A stretch of 64,000 nt of DNA from Polynucleobacter tropicus (GCF_013307225.1 NZ_CP028942.1:434001-498000); one strand, 5' to 3'. Positions 45,090 to 55,269 are shown, counted from the first letter of the stretch. The notes: generated by a model not told the origin, from the letters alone. Translations and numbers: made by a program.

Positions 45090-46301
45090 ATGATTCAAAT
45101 TGCGACATCTTGGTTATTGTTGCTACCAGTCATGTTTGGTATTGGCTGGCTTGCTTCCCGCTGGGATCTGCGACTTGAAAATCGCATGGATGAGCGCGAA
45201 CGTATGCGTCAACAGCGCTCTACCTTTAAAGGTCTGAGCCTTTTATTAAATGAGCAACCAGATCAAGCGATTGAGACACTGGTCAAGATTGCGCAGTTAG
45301 ACCCCGAAACAGTTGAATTGCATTTTTCCTTAGGGAATTTATTCCGTCGTCGTGGTGAAACTGAACGTGCGATTCGGGTGCATCAGCACTTAGCCAATCG
45401 CGATGACTTAAAGCCACGTGATCGAGATCATGCTGCCTATGAATTGGGTCGCGACTTTTTGCGTGCTGGTTTATTGGATCGCGCAGAAGCTTCACTCAAT
45501 CGCGTGGGTGAAGGCAAATATGCTGTTCCAGCAAAAGAAAGTCTTTTGGAGATGTATCAAGTAGAGCGTGATTGGAAGAAGGCCATCATTGCTGCTACTG
45601 AGCTCGAGAGTCTTCAGGGTAAATCACACCGCACCGAGATTGCTCAATTCCATTGTGAGCTGGCTCAAGATGCTTTGCGTCGTAAAGACTTATCTGAAGC
45701 CGAACAATCTATTCAGCGTGCTTTGCAAGCTGTGCCAAATCATGCCCGCAGTCTAATTCTGCAGGGCGATTATTTAATGGCGATGGAGCGTCCCGCACAA
45801 GCTATTGAAGTATGGGGTGTAGTTGCAGATTCACACCCAGCTTATATGCATCTATTAGCGGATCGTTGGATGCTGGCTCATACCGCCTTAGGCAAAGAGT
45901 CTGAGGGCTTAGATCGACTCTGCGCGCTCTTAAAAACACAGGCTACTGGCGAGTTGTTGGATATTGTGCACAAGCAAGTTATGAAGATTCGTGGCCCAGA
46001 AGCTGCCAATGCGATGTTGTCTGAGGTCATGCAGCATTCACCTAGCTTGAGTGCTTTATCAAAGCTTGCTGAAACACGTGTTGCATTAGAGGAAGGCAAT
46101 GCCAACCCAGAAAGACTTTCGGAGTTGCAGTCCATTCTGAATCTCTTGCGCCAACGTACAACGAGTTTGGCTCGTTATACCTGCGGTAATTGTGGTTTCC
46201 GTGCGCGCCGTTTTTATTGGCAGTGCCCTGGTTGTAATAATTGGGAGGCATACTCACCAAGACGCTCAGAAGGTGTCGCGCCAAGCGGCCCTTCAATGTG
46301 A
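45090..46301 (+). CDS. lapB: LapB/YciM-like lipopolysaccharide assembly regulator
   Basis: Inner-membrane-anchored TPR protein of 403 residues that tunes LPS synthesis by promoting FtsH degradation of LpxC. Residues 1-20 form the membrane anchor (IQIATSWLLLLPVMFGIGWLAS), the middle (about 45-350) has TPR-like helices (LLLNEQPDQAIETLVKIAQ), and the C-terminus is a rubredoxin-like zinc knuckle, YTCGNCGFRARRFYWQCPGCNNWEAY. The ATG at 45090 is preferred to a GTG at 45048 inside the terminator. It stands without lapA. Confidence 0.92.
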   Translation: MIQIATSWLLLLPVMFGIGWLASRWDLRLENRMDERERMRQQRSTFKGLSLLLNEQPDQAIETLVKIAQLDPETVELHFSLGNLFRRRGETERAIRVHQHLANRDDLKPRDRDHAAYELGRDFLRAGLLDRAEASLNRVGEGKYAVPAKESLLEMYQVERDWKKAIIAATELESLQGKSHRTEIAQFHCELAQDALRRKDLSEAEQSIQRALQAVPNHARSLILQGDYLMAMERPAQAIEVWGVVADSHPAYMHLLADRWMLAHTALGKESEGLDRLCALLKTQATGELLDIVHKQVMKIRGPEAANAMLSEVMQHSPSLSALSKLAETRVALEEGNANPERLSELQSILNLLRQRTTSLARYTCGNCGFRARRFYWQCPGCNNWEAYSPRRSEGVAPSGPSM

Positions 46302-46341
46302 TTGATTTAAAGAAATAAGATGCTGAGAAAATAGAGGCCGC

Positions 46342-47706
46342 ATGAAAGTTACGATTGTTGGAAGTGGTTATGTGGGTTTAGTTACCGGAGCCTGTCTTGC
46401 AGAGCAAGGCAATAATGTCTTCTGCTTGGATTTAGATCCAAAGAAGATTGAGATTCTGAATTCTGGTGGCGTGCCTATCTATGAGCCCGGCTTAAAAGAA
46501 ATGATCGAGCGCAATCGCGCTGCTGGCAGATTGCAGTTCTCTACGGATATCGCCGCTTCAGTAGCGCATGGTGATATTCAATTTATTGCAGTAGGCACTC
46601 CCCCTGATGAAGATGGCTCTGCGGATCTGCAGTACGTAGTAGCAGCTGCGCGCAATATTGGTCGCCATATGACCACTCCAAAAGTGATCGTTGATAAATC
46701 GACTGTACCTGTTGGAACAGCAGATAAGGTATCAGCTGCAATTACTGAAGAATTAGAAAAGCGTAATTTACCTGCCGATCTGTGCTCTATTGTTTCAAAT
46801 CCGGAGTTCTTAAAAGAAGGTGCTGCGGTAGAGGACTTTATGCGCCCTGACCGGATTGTGATTGGTACGGAAAATACGCCAGCTGGTTTACGTGCTAAAG
46901 AACAGATGCGGAAACTTTATGCACCATTTAATCGCCACCATGAGCGCACCTATTACATGGATGTAAAGAGTGCGGAGTTAACTAAATACGCTGCTAACGC
47001 CATGTTGGCAACTCGTATCTCCTTTATGAATGAGTTGGCCAATTTGGCTGATCTCGTAGGCGCGGATATTGAAGCCGTGCGCCAAGGCATTGGATCGGAT
47101 TCGCGTATTGGTTTTGGTTTCTTGTATCCGGGCACAGGTTACGGCGGCTCTTGCTTCCCGAAAGATGTGTCTGCGTTATCAAAGACCGCCAAAGAGCACG
47201 GTAGAGAATTGAAGATTCTTGGTGCAGTTGACGCGGTAAATGAAATTCAGAAATATGTATTGGTAGAGAAGATCGAAAAGCGCTTTGGCAAAGATCTTTC
47301 TAATATGAAATTTGCATTATGGGGGTTAGCGTTCAAGCCAAATACGGACGATATGCGTGAAGCACCAAGTCGTGTCATTATTTCTGAGTTGGTTAAGCGT
47401 GGCGCCACGATTGTTGCCCATGATCCAGTCTCAATGCCAGAAGCTAAACATGCTTTAGAGCTCGATTTTCAGAGCAATCCCCAGGGACTGAAAAAAATTT
47501 CTATGGTTGATAACCCCATGAATGCACTTGATGGCGCCGATGCGTTGATCATTGTTACCGAGTGGAAAGCATTCCGTAGCCCCGATTTTGATGTGGTTCT
47601 CCAAAAATTAACTCGCCCCATCATTTTTGACGGACGTAATTTGTATGAGCCTCAAGCAATGCAAGAGTTGGGTATTGAATACCACGGCATTGGGCGACAT
47701 AATTAA
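46342..47706 (+). CDS. udg: UDP-glucose 6-dehydrogenase
   Basis: NAD-dependent enzyme of 454 residues that oxidises UDP-glucose to UDP-glucuronate for surface polysaccharide. It starts [26 protein letters not shown]; other motifs are [35 protein letters not shown], and the catalytic Cys in [21 protein letters not shown] ribosome site precedes the ATG. It lies before the heptose genes in the envelope part of the core block. Confidence 0.95.
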   Translation: MKVTIVGSGYVGLVTGACLAEQGNNVFCLDLDPKKIEILNSGGVPIYEPGLKEMIERNRAAGRLQFSTDIAASVAHGDIQFIAVGTPPDEDGSADLQYVVAAARNIGRHMTTPKVIVDKSTVPVGTADKVSAAITEELEKRNLPADLCSIVSNPEFLKEGAAVEDFMRPDRIVIGTENTPAGLRAKEQMRKLYAPFNRHHERTYYMDVKSAELTKYAANAMLATRISFMNELANLADLVGADIEAVRQGIGSDSRIGFGFLYPGTGYGGSCFPKDVSALSKTAKEHGRELKILGAVDAVNEIQKYVLVEKIEKRFGKDLSNMKFALWGLAFKPNTDDMREAPSRVIISELVKRGATIVAHDPVSMPEAKHALELDFQSNPQGLKKISMVDNPMNALDGADALIIVTEWKAFRSPDFDVVLQKLTRPIIFDGRNLYEPQAMQELGIEYHGIGRHN

Positions 47707-47732
47707 ACAAGTCATTAATAAAAGCTATTCAA

Positions 47733-48662
47733 ATGGAAAAAGCCAATCGCGAACAATTTTCTAAGGCGCGCCTGCTGGTAGTAGGCGATGTCATGCTGGA
47801 TCGCTATTGGTTTGGCGATACCAACCGTATTTCTCCCGAGGCACCAGTGCCAGTGGTTCAGGTTGGCAAGATCGATGAGCGCTTAGGCGGCGCTGCAAAC
47901 GTAGCACGCAATGTGGCAGCTCTTGGTGCGCAAACAACTATTCTGGGAATTGTTGGTCAAGATGAGCCAGGTGAGCGGGTGATCAATTTGTTGAAGTCGG
48001 GTGGCGTTGATAGTCAACTTGAGATTGATGCAAAAGTTCCAACGATCGTGAAGTTGCGTGTGATTGCACGTCAGCAACAGTTAATCCGCTTGGACTTTGA
48101 AGAAGCTCCAAGCGAGAAAGCTTTGGCACACAAGTTAGAGCGCTTTGAAAAATTAGTTGGTTCTGCAGATGTTGTGATTTTGTCAGATTACGGCAAAGGT
48201 GCTCTAGGTCAGGTTGCCCATATGATTGAGCAGGCTAGAGCGCAAAACAAAATGATCTTGGTTGACCCCAAGGGTGAAGATTATGAGAAGTATCGTGGCG
48301 CTACCGTTTTAACGCCAAATCGCAGTGAACTGCGTCAAGTGGTTGGACAGTGGACTAGTGAAGAGGATCTCACCAAGAGAGCGCAAGATCTCAGAAAATC
48401 TCTTAACCTTCAGGCGCTATTGCTTACACGCTCTGAAGAAGGTATGAGTCTATATACCGAAGCTGGTGTGAGCCATGTAAAAGCGCAGGCTAGAGAGGTG
48501 TTTGATGTATCTGGTGCTGGCGATACGGTTATTGCCACTTTGGCCGTTGCCTTGGCAGCGGGTTGGCCATTAGAGCGAGCAATGGCTTTGGCAAATCGCG
48601 CTGGTGGAATTGTGGTTGGTAAGCTGGGTACTGCTACCGTTACTTCAGAGGAATTACAGTGA
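47733..48662 (+). CDS. rfaE1: D-glycero-beta-D-manno-heptose-7-phosphate kinase
   Basis: PfkB-family sugar kinase of 309 residues (HldA activity) for ADP-heptose synthesis in LPS core. It shows [46 protein letters not shown], and the ATP/catalytic [17 protein letters not shown]. Unlike E. coli HldE there is no fused nucleotidyltransferase domain, the usual state in betaproteobacteria, so the second activity is encoded elsewhere. It overlaps rfaD by GTGA. Confidence 0.93.
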   Translation: MEKANREQFSKARLLVVGDVMLDRYWFGDTNRISPEAPVPVVQVGKIDERLGGAANVARNVAALGAQTTILGIVGQDEPGERVINLLKSGGVDSQLEIDAKVPTIVKLRVIARQQQLIRLDFEEAPSEKALAHKLERFEKLVGSADVVILSDYGKGALGQVAHMIEQARAQNKMILVDPKGEDYEKYRGATVLTPNRSELRQVVGQWTSEEDLTKRAQDLRKSLNLQALLLTRSEEGMSLYTEAGVSHVKAQAREVFDVSGAGDTVIATLAVALAAGWPLERAMALANRAGGIVVGKLGTATVTSEELQ

Positions 48663-49678
48663 CTATTATCGTAACTGGCGCCGCAGGATTTATTGGCGCG
48701 AACATCGTTCAGGCTTTAAATGTGCGTGGCGAGAAAAATATTATTGCTGTTGACGACTTACGTCCAGCCGATAAATATCGCAATCTCGCTGATCTCGACA
48801 TTATTGATTACCTTGATAAAGATGAATTTCTAGAAGCATTTAGAAGTGGTCGCTTTGGCAAGGTAAAAGCAGTATTTCATGAGGGCGCTTGCTCCGATAC
48901 GATGGAGGCCGACGGTATTTTCATGATGGCGAATAACTATCGCTACACCATGGATTTACTGGATATCTGTACCGCTAAAAAGGTGCAGCTCTTGTATGCC
49001 TCTTCTGCTGCCACTTATGGCGGTTCCGATGTGTTTGTTGAAAGCCGTGAGAATGAGAAGCCTTTGAATATTTATGGCTACTCAAAGTTCTTATTTGATC
49101 AGGTAATGCGTAAGCGTTTTGCTGAAAATGCGAACACTGCTCAGGTAGTGGGCTTTCGCTACTTCAATGTATACGGTCCACGCGAATCGCATAAAGGCCG
49201 TATGGCATCCGTAGCATTTCATCAATACCATCAATACAAGGCAAATGGCCACGTAAAACTATTTGGTGAATATGGCGGCTATGGACCAGGCGAGCAAAGT
49301 CGCGACTTTGTATCGGTTGAAGATGTTGTCAAAGTAAACCTTTTTTTCTTAGATCACCCAGAGATCAGCGGAATCTTCAATTTGGGCAGTGGTCGCGCGC
49401 AACCATTTAACGATGTTGCGCATGCTGTTGCTAACGCGATGCGCAAATTAGATAAAGCGCAACCAGCAAGCTTGCAAGAACTGGTTAAAGAAAAAGCGAT
49501 TGAGTACATTCCATTTCCGGAAGCACTCAAAGGCAAGTACCAATGCTTCACGCAGGCCGATTTAACAAAATTGCGCGCTGCTGGATATTCAGAGCCTTTC
49601 CTCAATGTTGAACAGGGCGTCAGCCGTTATATCGAGTGGCTAGAAGCCAATTCTGATTTCTTGGCAAACCCACTGTAA
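48659..49678 (+). CDS. rfaD: ADP-L-glycero-D-manno-heptose 6-epimerase
   Basis: Short-chain dehydrogenase-type epimerase of 339 residues (HldD). The NAD(P) site is [15 protein letters not shown], then [22 protein letters not shown], the Tyr-Lys pair in [10 protein letters not shown], and [19 protein letters not shown]. The start is GTG at 48659, overlapping the rfaE1 stop. With rfaE1 it provides ADP-heptose for the LPS inner core. A strong terminator follows. Confidence 0.95.
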   Translation: MTIIVTGAAGFIGANIVQALNVRGEKNIIAVDDLRPADKYRNLADLDIIDYLDKDEFLEAFRSGRFGKVKAVFHEGACSDTMEADGIFMMANNYRYTMDLLDICTAKKVQLLYASSAATYGGSDVFVESRENEKPLNIYGYSKFLFDQVMRKRFAENANTAQVVGFRYFNVYGPRESHKGRMASVAFHQYHQYKANGHVKLFGEYGGYGPGEQSRDFVSVEDVVKVNLFFLDHPEISGIFNLGSGRAQPFNDVAHAVANAMRKLDKAQPASLQELVKEKAIEYIPFPEALKGKYQCFTQADLTKLRAAGYSEPFLNVEQGVSRYIEWLEANSDFLANPL

Positions 49679-49715
49679 GTTAGTCAACTAGATCCATACA
49701 TCTTCGTTGTAATTG

Positions 49716-49749
49716 ATCCACGCGCACTTTGTGCCCGTGGATTTTTTAT
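49716..49749 (+). terminator. Terminator after rfaD
   Basis: ATCCACG pairs with CGTGGAT with a further inner GCAC/GTGC, followed by TTTTTTATTT. It separates the heptose genes from comEA. Confidence 0.85.
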
Positions 49750-49766
49750 TTATCTCTGGAGAATGT

Positions 49767-50204
49767 ATGACAAATGTAAATTTTGGAAGTGCCAAAAATA
49801 TGATGAGATCCGCCTTGGTCTCAGCAGTAATCTCAATTTCCGGTTTAGGTATCAGTCTAGGCACAGCAATCGCCTCACCTATTAATGTCAACACGGCATC
49901 TCAATCTGAATTAGAAAGTATCAAAGGCATTGGCCCATCTAAGGCGAAAACCATCATTGCGGAGCGTCAAGATGGCGGTCACTTTCAGGATGCCAATGAT
50001 TTGCAAAAGCGGGTGCGTGGTATTGGTATGAGATCGGTTGAAAAGATGGTGGATAACGGCCTAACCATTGAGTCACCAAGTTCTTTTCGGGAGCCAAATG
50101 GGCGCACGCAGAAAGAAGGGGGAGTCTCTGGCCGCCGTCATTCGCGTAATCAGGGTAATGGGCGTAATTCATCGGAGCGTGCAGCGCCACATCGCAGAAA
50201 TTAG
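49767..50204 (+). CDS. ComEA-like helix-hairpin-helix protein
   Basis: Exported DNA-binding protein of 145 residues. The ATG at 49767 follows CTGGAG; an in-frame start at 49713 lies within the terminator. A hydrophobic stretch (MMRSALVSAVISISGLGISLGTAIA) forms a signal peptide, then two helix-hairpin-helix motifs around INVNTASQSELESIKGIGPSKAK and RVRGIGMRSVEKM. The C-terminal 45 residues are polar and Arg-rich (GRRHSRNQGNGRN), a probable disordered DNA-binding tail. It may take part in natural transformation; no other com gene is near. Confidence 0.85.
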   Translation: MTNVNFGSAKNMMRSALVSAVISISGLGISLGTAIASPINVNTASQSELESIKGIGPSKAKTIIAERQDGGHFQDANDLQKRVRGIGMRSVEKMVDNGLTIESPSSFREPNGRTQKEGGVSGRRHSRNQGNGRNSSERAAPHRRN

Positions 50205-50245
50205 ACCCCTTCGCGCTTAGGTTTGCTTACGGCTAAAATCAGCAT

Positions 50246-51157
50246 ATGAGCAGGCCTTCTTACCTAACCATTTCACAAACTGTAGGCAATACGCCTTTGG
50301 TGCGCTTGCAGCGTATTCCGGGATTGGAAAATGACGCCCGCAACAATGTCATTCTAGGTAAGTTAGAGGGTAATAATCCAGCGGGGTCGGTTAAGGACCG
50401 ACCTGCGCTGTCGATGATCATGCGCGCACAAGAACGTGGCGAAATTAAACCTGGCGATACCTTAATCGAAGCAACCAGCGGAAACACTGGTATTGCTCTG
50501 GCAATGACTGCCGCGATGTTGGGTTACAAAATGATTTTGGTGATGCCAGAAAACCAAAGTATCGAGCGTCGACAAAGCATGGCTGCTTATGGCGCTGAAT
50601 TAATTTTGACGGCAGCTTCGGGTGGTATGGAGTTTGCGAGAGATTACGCCTTGCAACTGCAACGCGAAGGTCGTGGAAGATTGCTTGATCAGTTCGCCAA
50701 TCCCGATAACCCTAGAGCGCATATCGAAACTACAGGACCTGAGATTTGGCGTGATACCGATGGCCAGATTACCCACTTTGTTTCAGCAATGGGCACTACC
50801 GGCACTATTACAGGTGTATCGACTTATCTAAAGTCCATGAATCCCAATATTCAAATTATTGGCGCGCAACCTGAAGAGGGCTCTCAGATTCCAGGCATTC
50901 GTAAATGGGCCCCAGAATATTTACCAAAGATATATCAAGGCGAACGGGTTGATTGCATTGAATATGTAACCCAAGCTGATGCTGAAGATATGGCGCGTCG
51001 CTTAGCAGTAGAAGAAGGTATCTTTTGCGGCATTTCAGCGGGGGGAGCTTTAGTGGTTGCCTTGCGCATCGCGCGTCAAGTTGAAAATGCCACGATTGTC
51101 TTTATTGTGTGCGACCGTGGCGATCGCTACTTATCTACTGGCGTTTTCCCGGCATAA
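50246..51157 (+). CDS. cysM: Cysteine synthase B (O-acetylserine sulfhydrylase)
   Basis: PLP enzyme of 303 residues making cysteine from O-acetylserine and sulfide or thiosulfate. The PLP lysine is Lys50 in NPAGSVKDRPALSM; other motifs are EATSGNTGIALAM, VSAMGTTGTITG and GIFCGISAGGALV. CysM is preferred to CysK because of the length and the ENQSIERRQSMAAYGAEL segment. It converges on the mltB-like gene with a weak hairpin between. Confidence 0.93.
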   Translation: MSRPSYLTISQTVGNTPLVRLQRIPGLENDARNNVILGKLEGNNPAGSVKDRPALSMIMRAQERGEIKPGDTLIEATSGNTGIALAMTAAMLGYKMILVMPENQSIERRQSMAAYGAELILTAASGGMEFARDYALQLQREGRGRLLDQFANPDNPRAHIETTGPEIWRDTDGQITHFVSAMGTTGTITGVSTYLKSMNPNIQIIGAQPEEGSQIPGIRKWAPEYLPKIYQGERVDCIEYVTQADAEDMARRLAVEEGIFCGISAGGALVVALRIARQVENATIVFIVCDRGDRYLSTGVFPA

Positions 51158-51159
51158 GC

Positions 51160-51177
51160 GAATAGCTGTAACTATTC
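51160..51177. terminator. Weak hairpin between cysM and the transglycosylase gene
   Basis: GAATAG pairs with CTATTC around six bases, followed by a T-rich stretch that is already in the coding end of the minus-strand gene. It is AT-rich and of uncertain strength. Confidence 0.35.
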
Positions 51178-51178
51178 A

Positions 51179-52462
51179 TTAGTTTGTTTTTGGTTTTTTC
51201 TTAGCGCTCGACTTCTTACTGCTCTTGCTTTTGGGTTTATCAGAGACATCTTTGGAGCTGCTTGTTTTCTGTAAAGTCTCTACGGGTACGGCGGTTTGGT
51301 TTTTATAGCCTAAAGCTTCCGCAAACTCCGCTACGCTTTGTGCATAGAAATAGCTTCGGTTGTATTGCACGATCGTCAGAAAATTATTTAAACCAACAAA
51401 GTATTGCGCCTGCTCTGATCCATCTTTGCCTGGAAACGGCAGGTCAACAATAAGCCCTTTGCTTTGAGGCTCTACACCGCCACGTTGCAAGTCACCTTGT
51501 TGTGGACTCAAAATTCCCTTCTGAATTAATTCGGCAACGGTATGTTTCAGTTGCGGCTCACCATCCGCCAATTCTTTAGCAGCGCTTAAGCCACTTTCTT
51601 GCACTGGGAAGGAGATGGGCATACCAGTTTGCCAGCCATGTTTCTTCATAAAGTTGGCAACGCTGACGATGGCATCTTTAGGACTTTGCTTTAGGTCGAT
51701 GCGTCCGTCACCATCCCCGTCGATTGCAAAGCTGCGAATGCTACTGGGCATAAATTGCGGCAAACCAATGGCCCCAGCATAAGAGCTGTTTTGATTCAGG
51801 CAAGAATTAAAGCCAGCTTGATTAACCCCCTGAGTAGTATTTTTGGCTGGTAGCTGACCACCGGATTCTGTCCAGCAAAGCAAAATAAGCTCTTGAAGCT
51901 GATCTTTAAAAAGCTGCTCTCGAGCAGTTTTGTTTGGGGTATCCGGATAACTGAAGGCTAGGGTCGATAAAACATCTTTCACTCGAAAATTGCCAGTTTG
52001 GCGACCGTAAATCGTTTCAATGCCGATGATGGCTGTAATGACTTCGGCTGGCACCCCATAGGATTGCTCAACCTGGCTTAAAAAGGCTTGGTATTCCTCT
52101 AAAAAGGCCTTTCCAGCCTTAAGTCGGACAGGTTCGATGAAGCGCTTGCGGTAGGCTAACCAATTCTTCTTAAAGGTTCCCGATGGGGGTAATACCAATT
52201 TGCGTATAGAGGGAATCGTTTTAGCATCTAGGAAGCCCATTTCTAGGGTCTGAATGGGGATTTCCTGGGTTTGGGATACCTGATTAAGTAGGGCGTTCAG
52301 GCTTTGGTTATAGCGCGCTTCGGTGGCTGCATCATCCGCCTGGTTTACGATGGTTTGCTGGGCGCCACTTTGTTGTGGGGGTGTGCTTGAACAGGCTCCA
52401 AGAGCGAGTATCGCTAGCAGGAGCAGTGGGAAGTGGATGCGCAAGCAGGAATTTGGGGACAT
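51179..52462 (-). CDS. mltB: Lytic murein transglycosylase B-like lipoprotein
   Basis: Outer-membrane lipoprotein of 427 residues that cleaves glycan strands of peptidoglycan. The lipobox is LALGAC with Cys24. The catalytic domain shows YGVPAEVITAIIGIETIYGRQTGNFRV, where the Glu of the IGIET segment is the expected acid, and GAIGLPQFMPSSIRSFAIDGDGDGRIDL. The C-terminal tail is very Lys/Ser-rich (KSKSSKKSSAKKKPKTN). The ATG at 52462 is chosen over a TTG at 52483. The gene stands alone. Confidence 0.92.
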   Translation of the reverse strand: MSPNSCLRIHFPLLLLAILALGACSSTPPQQSGAQQTIVNQADDAATEARYNQSLNALLNQVSQTQEIPIQTLEMGFLDAKTIPSIRKLVLPPSGTFKKNWLAYRKRFIEPVRLKAGKAFLEEYQAFLSQVEQSYGVPAEVITAIIGIETIYGRQTGNFRVKDVLSTLAFSYPDTPNKTAREQLFKDQLQELILLCWTESGGQLPAKNTTQGVNQAGFNSCLNQNSSYAGAIGLPQFMPSSIRSFAIDGDGDGRIDLKQSPKDAIVSVANFMKKHGWQTGMPISFPVQESGLSAAKELADGEPQLKHTVAELIQKGILSPQQGDLQRGGVEPQSKGLIVDLPFPGKDGSEQAQYFVGLNNFLTIVQYNRSYFYAQSVAEFAEALGYKNQTAVPVETLQKTSSSKDVSDKPKSKSSKKSSAKKKPKTN

Positions 52463-52533
52463 AGAATTTAACGAATTAAGCAATGTTGATTAGATTATAA
52501 AAATTACAGTTTTGTTATTAAGGATTTAGGTAA

Positions 52534-53454
52534 ATGACAACAGGATACATAACTCATCCCGATTTTCTGAAACACGAGATGGGTAGTCATCACCCTGAAT
52601 GTCCAGAACGCATTCAGGCAATTAATGATCAAATGATCCGCAGTGGTATCGATCACTTCCTGCATCACTTGGATGCGCCATTAGCTAGTGAAGATCAACT
52701 CGAGTTAGTGCATAGCCCAGACCATATTGCCTTTGTAAAAGAGCAGGCGCCACAGAGTGGGTATGCCATGCTTGATGGCGACACCATTATGAATCCGCAT
52801 ACTTGGCAAGCCTCTTTACGTGCGGCTGGTGCCGCAATAGCTGGCGTTGATGCTGTAATGAAGGGCGAAGTTGAAAATGTGTTTTGCGCAGTAAGGCCTC
52901 CTGGTCATCACGCAGAGCCAACACGCTCAATGGGTTTTTGTCTCTTTGATAACGTTGCCATTGCCGCACGATATGCGATGGAGACCTACGGAATAGAACG
53001 TGTGGCAATTATTGATTTTGATGTGCATCACGGCAATGGAACTGAAGCCGCATTCTTCAATGATCCAAGCGTGTTGATGTGCAGTTTCTTCCAGCACCCG
53101 TTTTACCCATACAGCGGTCTTGATCACGCTAACAATATGGTCAATGTGCCTTTGCCTGCCGCGACCCGTGGCGATGTGGTGCGTTCGATTGTTGAGGAAA
53201 AGTGGCTACCAGCCCTACGCAATTTTGAGCCGCAACTCATCATTATATCTGCGGGATTTGATGCTCATCGTGAAGATGATTTAGGCCAGATGGGATTGGT
53301 AGAAGACGATTATGTGTGGATCACTAAGCGCTTAAAAGAAGTTGCGCATGAGTTCGCTAATGATCGCATCGTGAGTTGCCTAGAAGGTGGTTATAACCTA
53401 TCCGCTTTAGGTCGCAGTGTTGTAGCTCACGTAAAAGCATTGGCTGATATCTAA
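52534..53454 (+). CDS. Histone-deacetylase-like amidohydrolase
   Basis: Zinc deacetylase-fold enzyme of 306 residues (class II HDAC / acetoin utilisation type). The motifs are HPDFLKHEMGSHHPECPERI, RPPGHHAEPTRSMGFCLFDNVAIAARYA, the zinc site in IIDFDVHHGNGTEAAF, and ISAGFDAHREDDLGQ. Substrates of bacterial members include acetylpolyamines and acetyl-lysine. The stop is followed in frame by 20 sense codons with a Lys-rich pattern before a second stop. It precedes an acyl-CoA synthetase gene by 72 bases. Confidence 0.9.
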   Translation: MTTGYITHPDFLKHEMGSHHPECPERIQAINDQMIRSGIDHFLHHLDAPLASEDQLELVHSPDHIAFVKEQAPQSGYAMLDGDTIMNPHTWQASLRAAGAAIAGVDAVMKGEVENVFCAVRPPGHHAEPTRSMGFCLFDNVAIAARYAMETYGIERVAIIDFDVHHGNGTEAAFFNDPSVLMCSFFQHPFYPYSGLDHANNMVNVPLPAATRGDVVRSIVEEKWLPALRNFEPQLIIISAGFDAHREDDLGQMGLVEDDYVWITKRLKEVAHEFANDRIVSCLEGGYNLSALGRSVVAHVKALADI

Positions 53455-53457
53455 AGA

Positions 53458-53490
53458 GTAAAAGTAAAAACAAAAGTAAAAGCAAAAGTT
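53458..53490 (+). repeat. Imperfect hexanucleotide repeat (AAAGTA type)
   Basis: Five hexamer units in a row from 53461 (AAAGTA, AAAACA, AAAGTA, AAAGCA, AAAGTT), led by GTA. The run is purine-rich on the plus strand and lies in the leader of the acyl-CoA synthetase gene. In the deacetylase frame it codes for alternating Val/Thr/Ala and Lys. Confidence 0.7.
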
Positions 53491-53526
53491 AAGAAGAACA
53501 AATACAAGGGTTATTGAAAGTAAAAG

Positions 53527-55179
53527 ATGGCAAATATTTATGAACAGGGTCTAGAGCGTAATTCAGCGAATTACACCCCGATTACTCCACTGTTGTTCTT
53601 AGAAAGATCAGCCGAGATCTATCCTAAAAAAGTAGCCATCGTGCATGGCAAGTTACGTCAGACTTGGGCGCAGACCTATGATCGTTGCCGTCGCTTAGCA
53701 AGCGCCTTGCAAAAGCATGGCGTTGGGATTGGCGATACTGTTGCCGTCATGCTTCCTAATACGCCCCCTATGGTGGAAGCCCACTTTGGTATTCCGATGG
53801 CTGGCGCTGTATTGAATGCCTTAAATACCCGCTTAGACCCAGAGTCTGTTGCCTTCATGCTTAATCACGGTGAGGCAAAAGTGGTAATCGTCGATCCAGA
53901 ATTTTCTGGCGTTATGAAAAAAGCGCTTGAGATTGCCAAGAAAGATAGCGGTCGTGACTTCTTGGTAATTGATGTGGAAGAAAAAGAATTTGATGTGCCT
54001 GGCGAGAAGTTGGGTAAGTTAACTTATGAGCAGTTGCTAGCTGAAGGCGATCCTCAGTTTGCATGGCAAGTGCCCGCTGATGAGTGGCAAGCGATTTGCT
54101 TAAATTACACCTCTGGTACTACAGGCAATCCAAAAGGCGTGGTGTATCACCACCGTGGTGCAGCGATTAATGCCGTATCCAATGTTTTGGACTGGGATAT
54201 CAACAAACATCCAGTGTATTTGTGGACACTCCCAATGTTCCATTGCAATGGTTGGTGTTTCCCGTGGACGATTGCCGCGCGTGCAGGCATTAACGTCTGC
54301 TTGCGTCGTGTAGATGCGCAACATATTTTTGCCGCCATTAAAGAGCATGGTGTTACTCACTACTGCGCGGCACCGATCGTGCATAACTTGCTAGTGAATG
54401 CCCCGGACGAGCTCAAGGCCGGCGTGCCTGCGGGCGTGAAGGGCTTGATCGCAGGTGCTGCGCCTCCAGCCTCCATTATTGAAGGTATGGAAAAGTTAGG
54501 CTTCGATCTAACCCACGTATACGGCTTAACTGAAGTGTATGGCCCCGCTGCAGTTTGCGTGAAGCAAGAAGAGTGGGATGACATGGATATTGGTGAGCGT
54601 GCTCGTTTAAATGCGCGTCAAGGCGTTCGCTATCACATGCAACAAGCGATTGATGTTTTGGATCCAGAAACAATGAAGCCTGTTCCTGCCGATGGCGAAA
54701 CCATGGGCGAGATTATGTTTAAGGGCAATATCGCCATGAAGGGCTACCTTAAGAATGAAAAAGCTACCAAAGAAGCATTCGAGGGTGGCTGGTTCCATTC
54801 AGGGGATTTGGCGGTGAAGAACCCCGATGGTTACGTCAAGATTAAAGACCGTAGCAAAGACATCATTATTTCTGGTGGTGAGAATATTTCATCAATCGAG
54901 GTAGAGGATGTGCTTTATCGTCATCCAGCAGTGATCGCTGCGGCGGTGGTAGCTAAGCCAGATCCAAAGTGGGGCGAGACGCCATGCGCATTCTTGGAGG
55001 TTAAGCCTGGCGTTGAAGTAACACCTGCTGACATCATTGCCCACTGCAAGCAACATTTGGCGGGCTTTAAGGTTCCCAAGGCGATTGTGTTTGGGGAGTT
55101 GCCAAAGACATCTACAGGAAAAATTCAGAAGTTTGAATTGCGCAAGCAGGCTGGTTCTGCGGCTGCAATCGATGTCTAG
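53527..55179 (+). CDS. AMP-dependent acyl-CoA synthetase
   Basis: Adenylate-forming ligase of 550 residues activating a carboxylic acid to its CoA ester. The P-loop-like motif is LNYTSGTTGNPKGVVYHH, then YGLTEVYGPAAVC, GWFHSGDLAVKNPDGYVKIKDRSKD and ISGGENISSIEVED, with the catalytic Lys in TSTGKIQKFELRKQ. The sequence resembles medium-chain (AlkK-like) ligases, but chain length cannot be set from sequence. No good ribosome site is seen; the leader is A-rich repeat. Neighbouring etf and acyl-CoA dehydrogenase genes imply beta-oxidation. Confidence 0.9.
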   Translation: MANIYEQGLERNSANYTPITPLLFLERSAEIYPKKVAIVHGKLRQTWAQTYDRCRRLASALQKHGVGIGDTVAVMLPNTPPMVEAHFGIPMAGAVLNALNTRLDPESVAFMLNHGEAKVVIVDPEFSGVMKKALEIAKKDSGRDFLVIDVEEKEFDVPGEKLGKLTYEQLLAEGDPQFAWQVPADEWQAICLNYTSGTTGNPKGVVYHHRGAAINAVSNVLDWDINKHPVYLWTLPMFHCNGWCFPWTIAARAGINVCLRRVDAQHIFAAIKEHGVTHYCAAPIVHNLLVNAPDELKAGVPAGVKGLIAGAAPPASIIEGMEKLGFDLTHVYGLTEVYGPAAVCVKQEEWDDMDIGERARLNARQGVRYHMQQAIDVLDPETMKPVPADGETMGEIMFKGNIAMKGYLKNEKATKEAFEGGWFHSGDLAVKNPDGYVKIKDRSKDIIISGGENISSIEVEDVLYRHPAVIAAAVVAKPDPKWGETPCAFLEVKPGVEVTPADIIAHCKQHLAGFKVPKAIVFGELPKTSTGKIQKFELRKQAGSAAAIDV

Positions 55180-55188
55180 TTATCAATG

Positions 55189-55223
55189 ATGGGGGCGTTA
55201 AAATAAGGATTACCCCCATTTTT
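55189..55223 (+). terminator. Terminator after the acyl-CoA synthetase gene
   Basis: ATGGGGG pairs with CCCCCAT over a 17-base loop, followed by TTTTT. It separates the ligase from etfBA, which then need their own promoter in the 47 bases that follow. Confidence 0.7.
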
Positions 55224-55269
55224 AGTAAATATTCTGTTTGTTAGTAGTCATTGAGGATTGTGAATTCAG

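Noticed and set aside
47733..48662. A truncated HldE lacking its nucleotidyltransferase domain
   Set aside because: Separate kinase and nucleotidyltransferase genes are normal in betaproteobacteria; the kinase domain is complete and coupled to rfaD.
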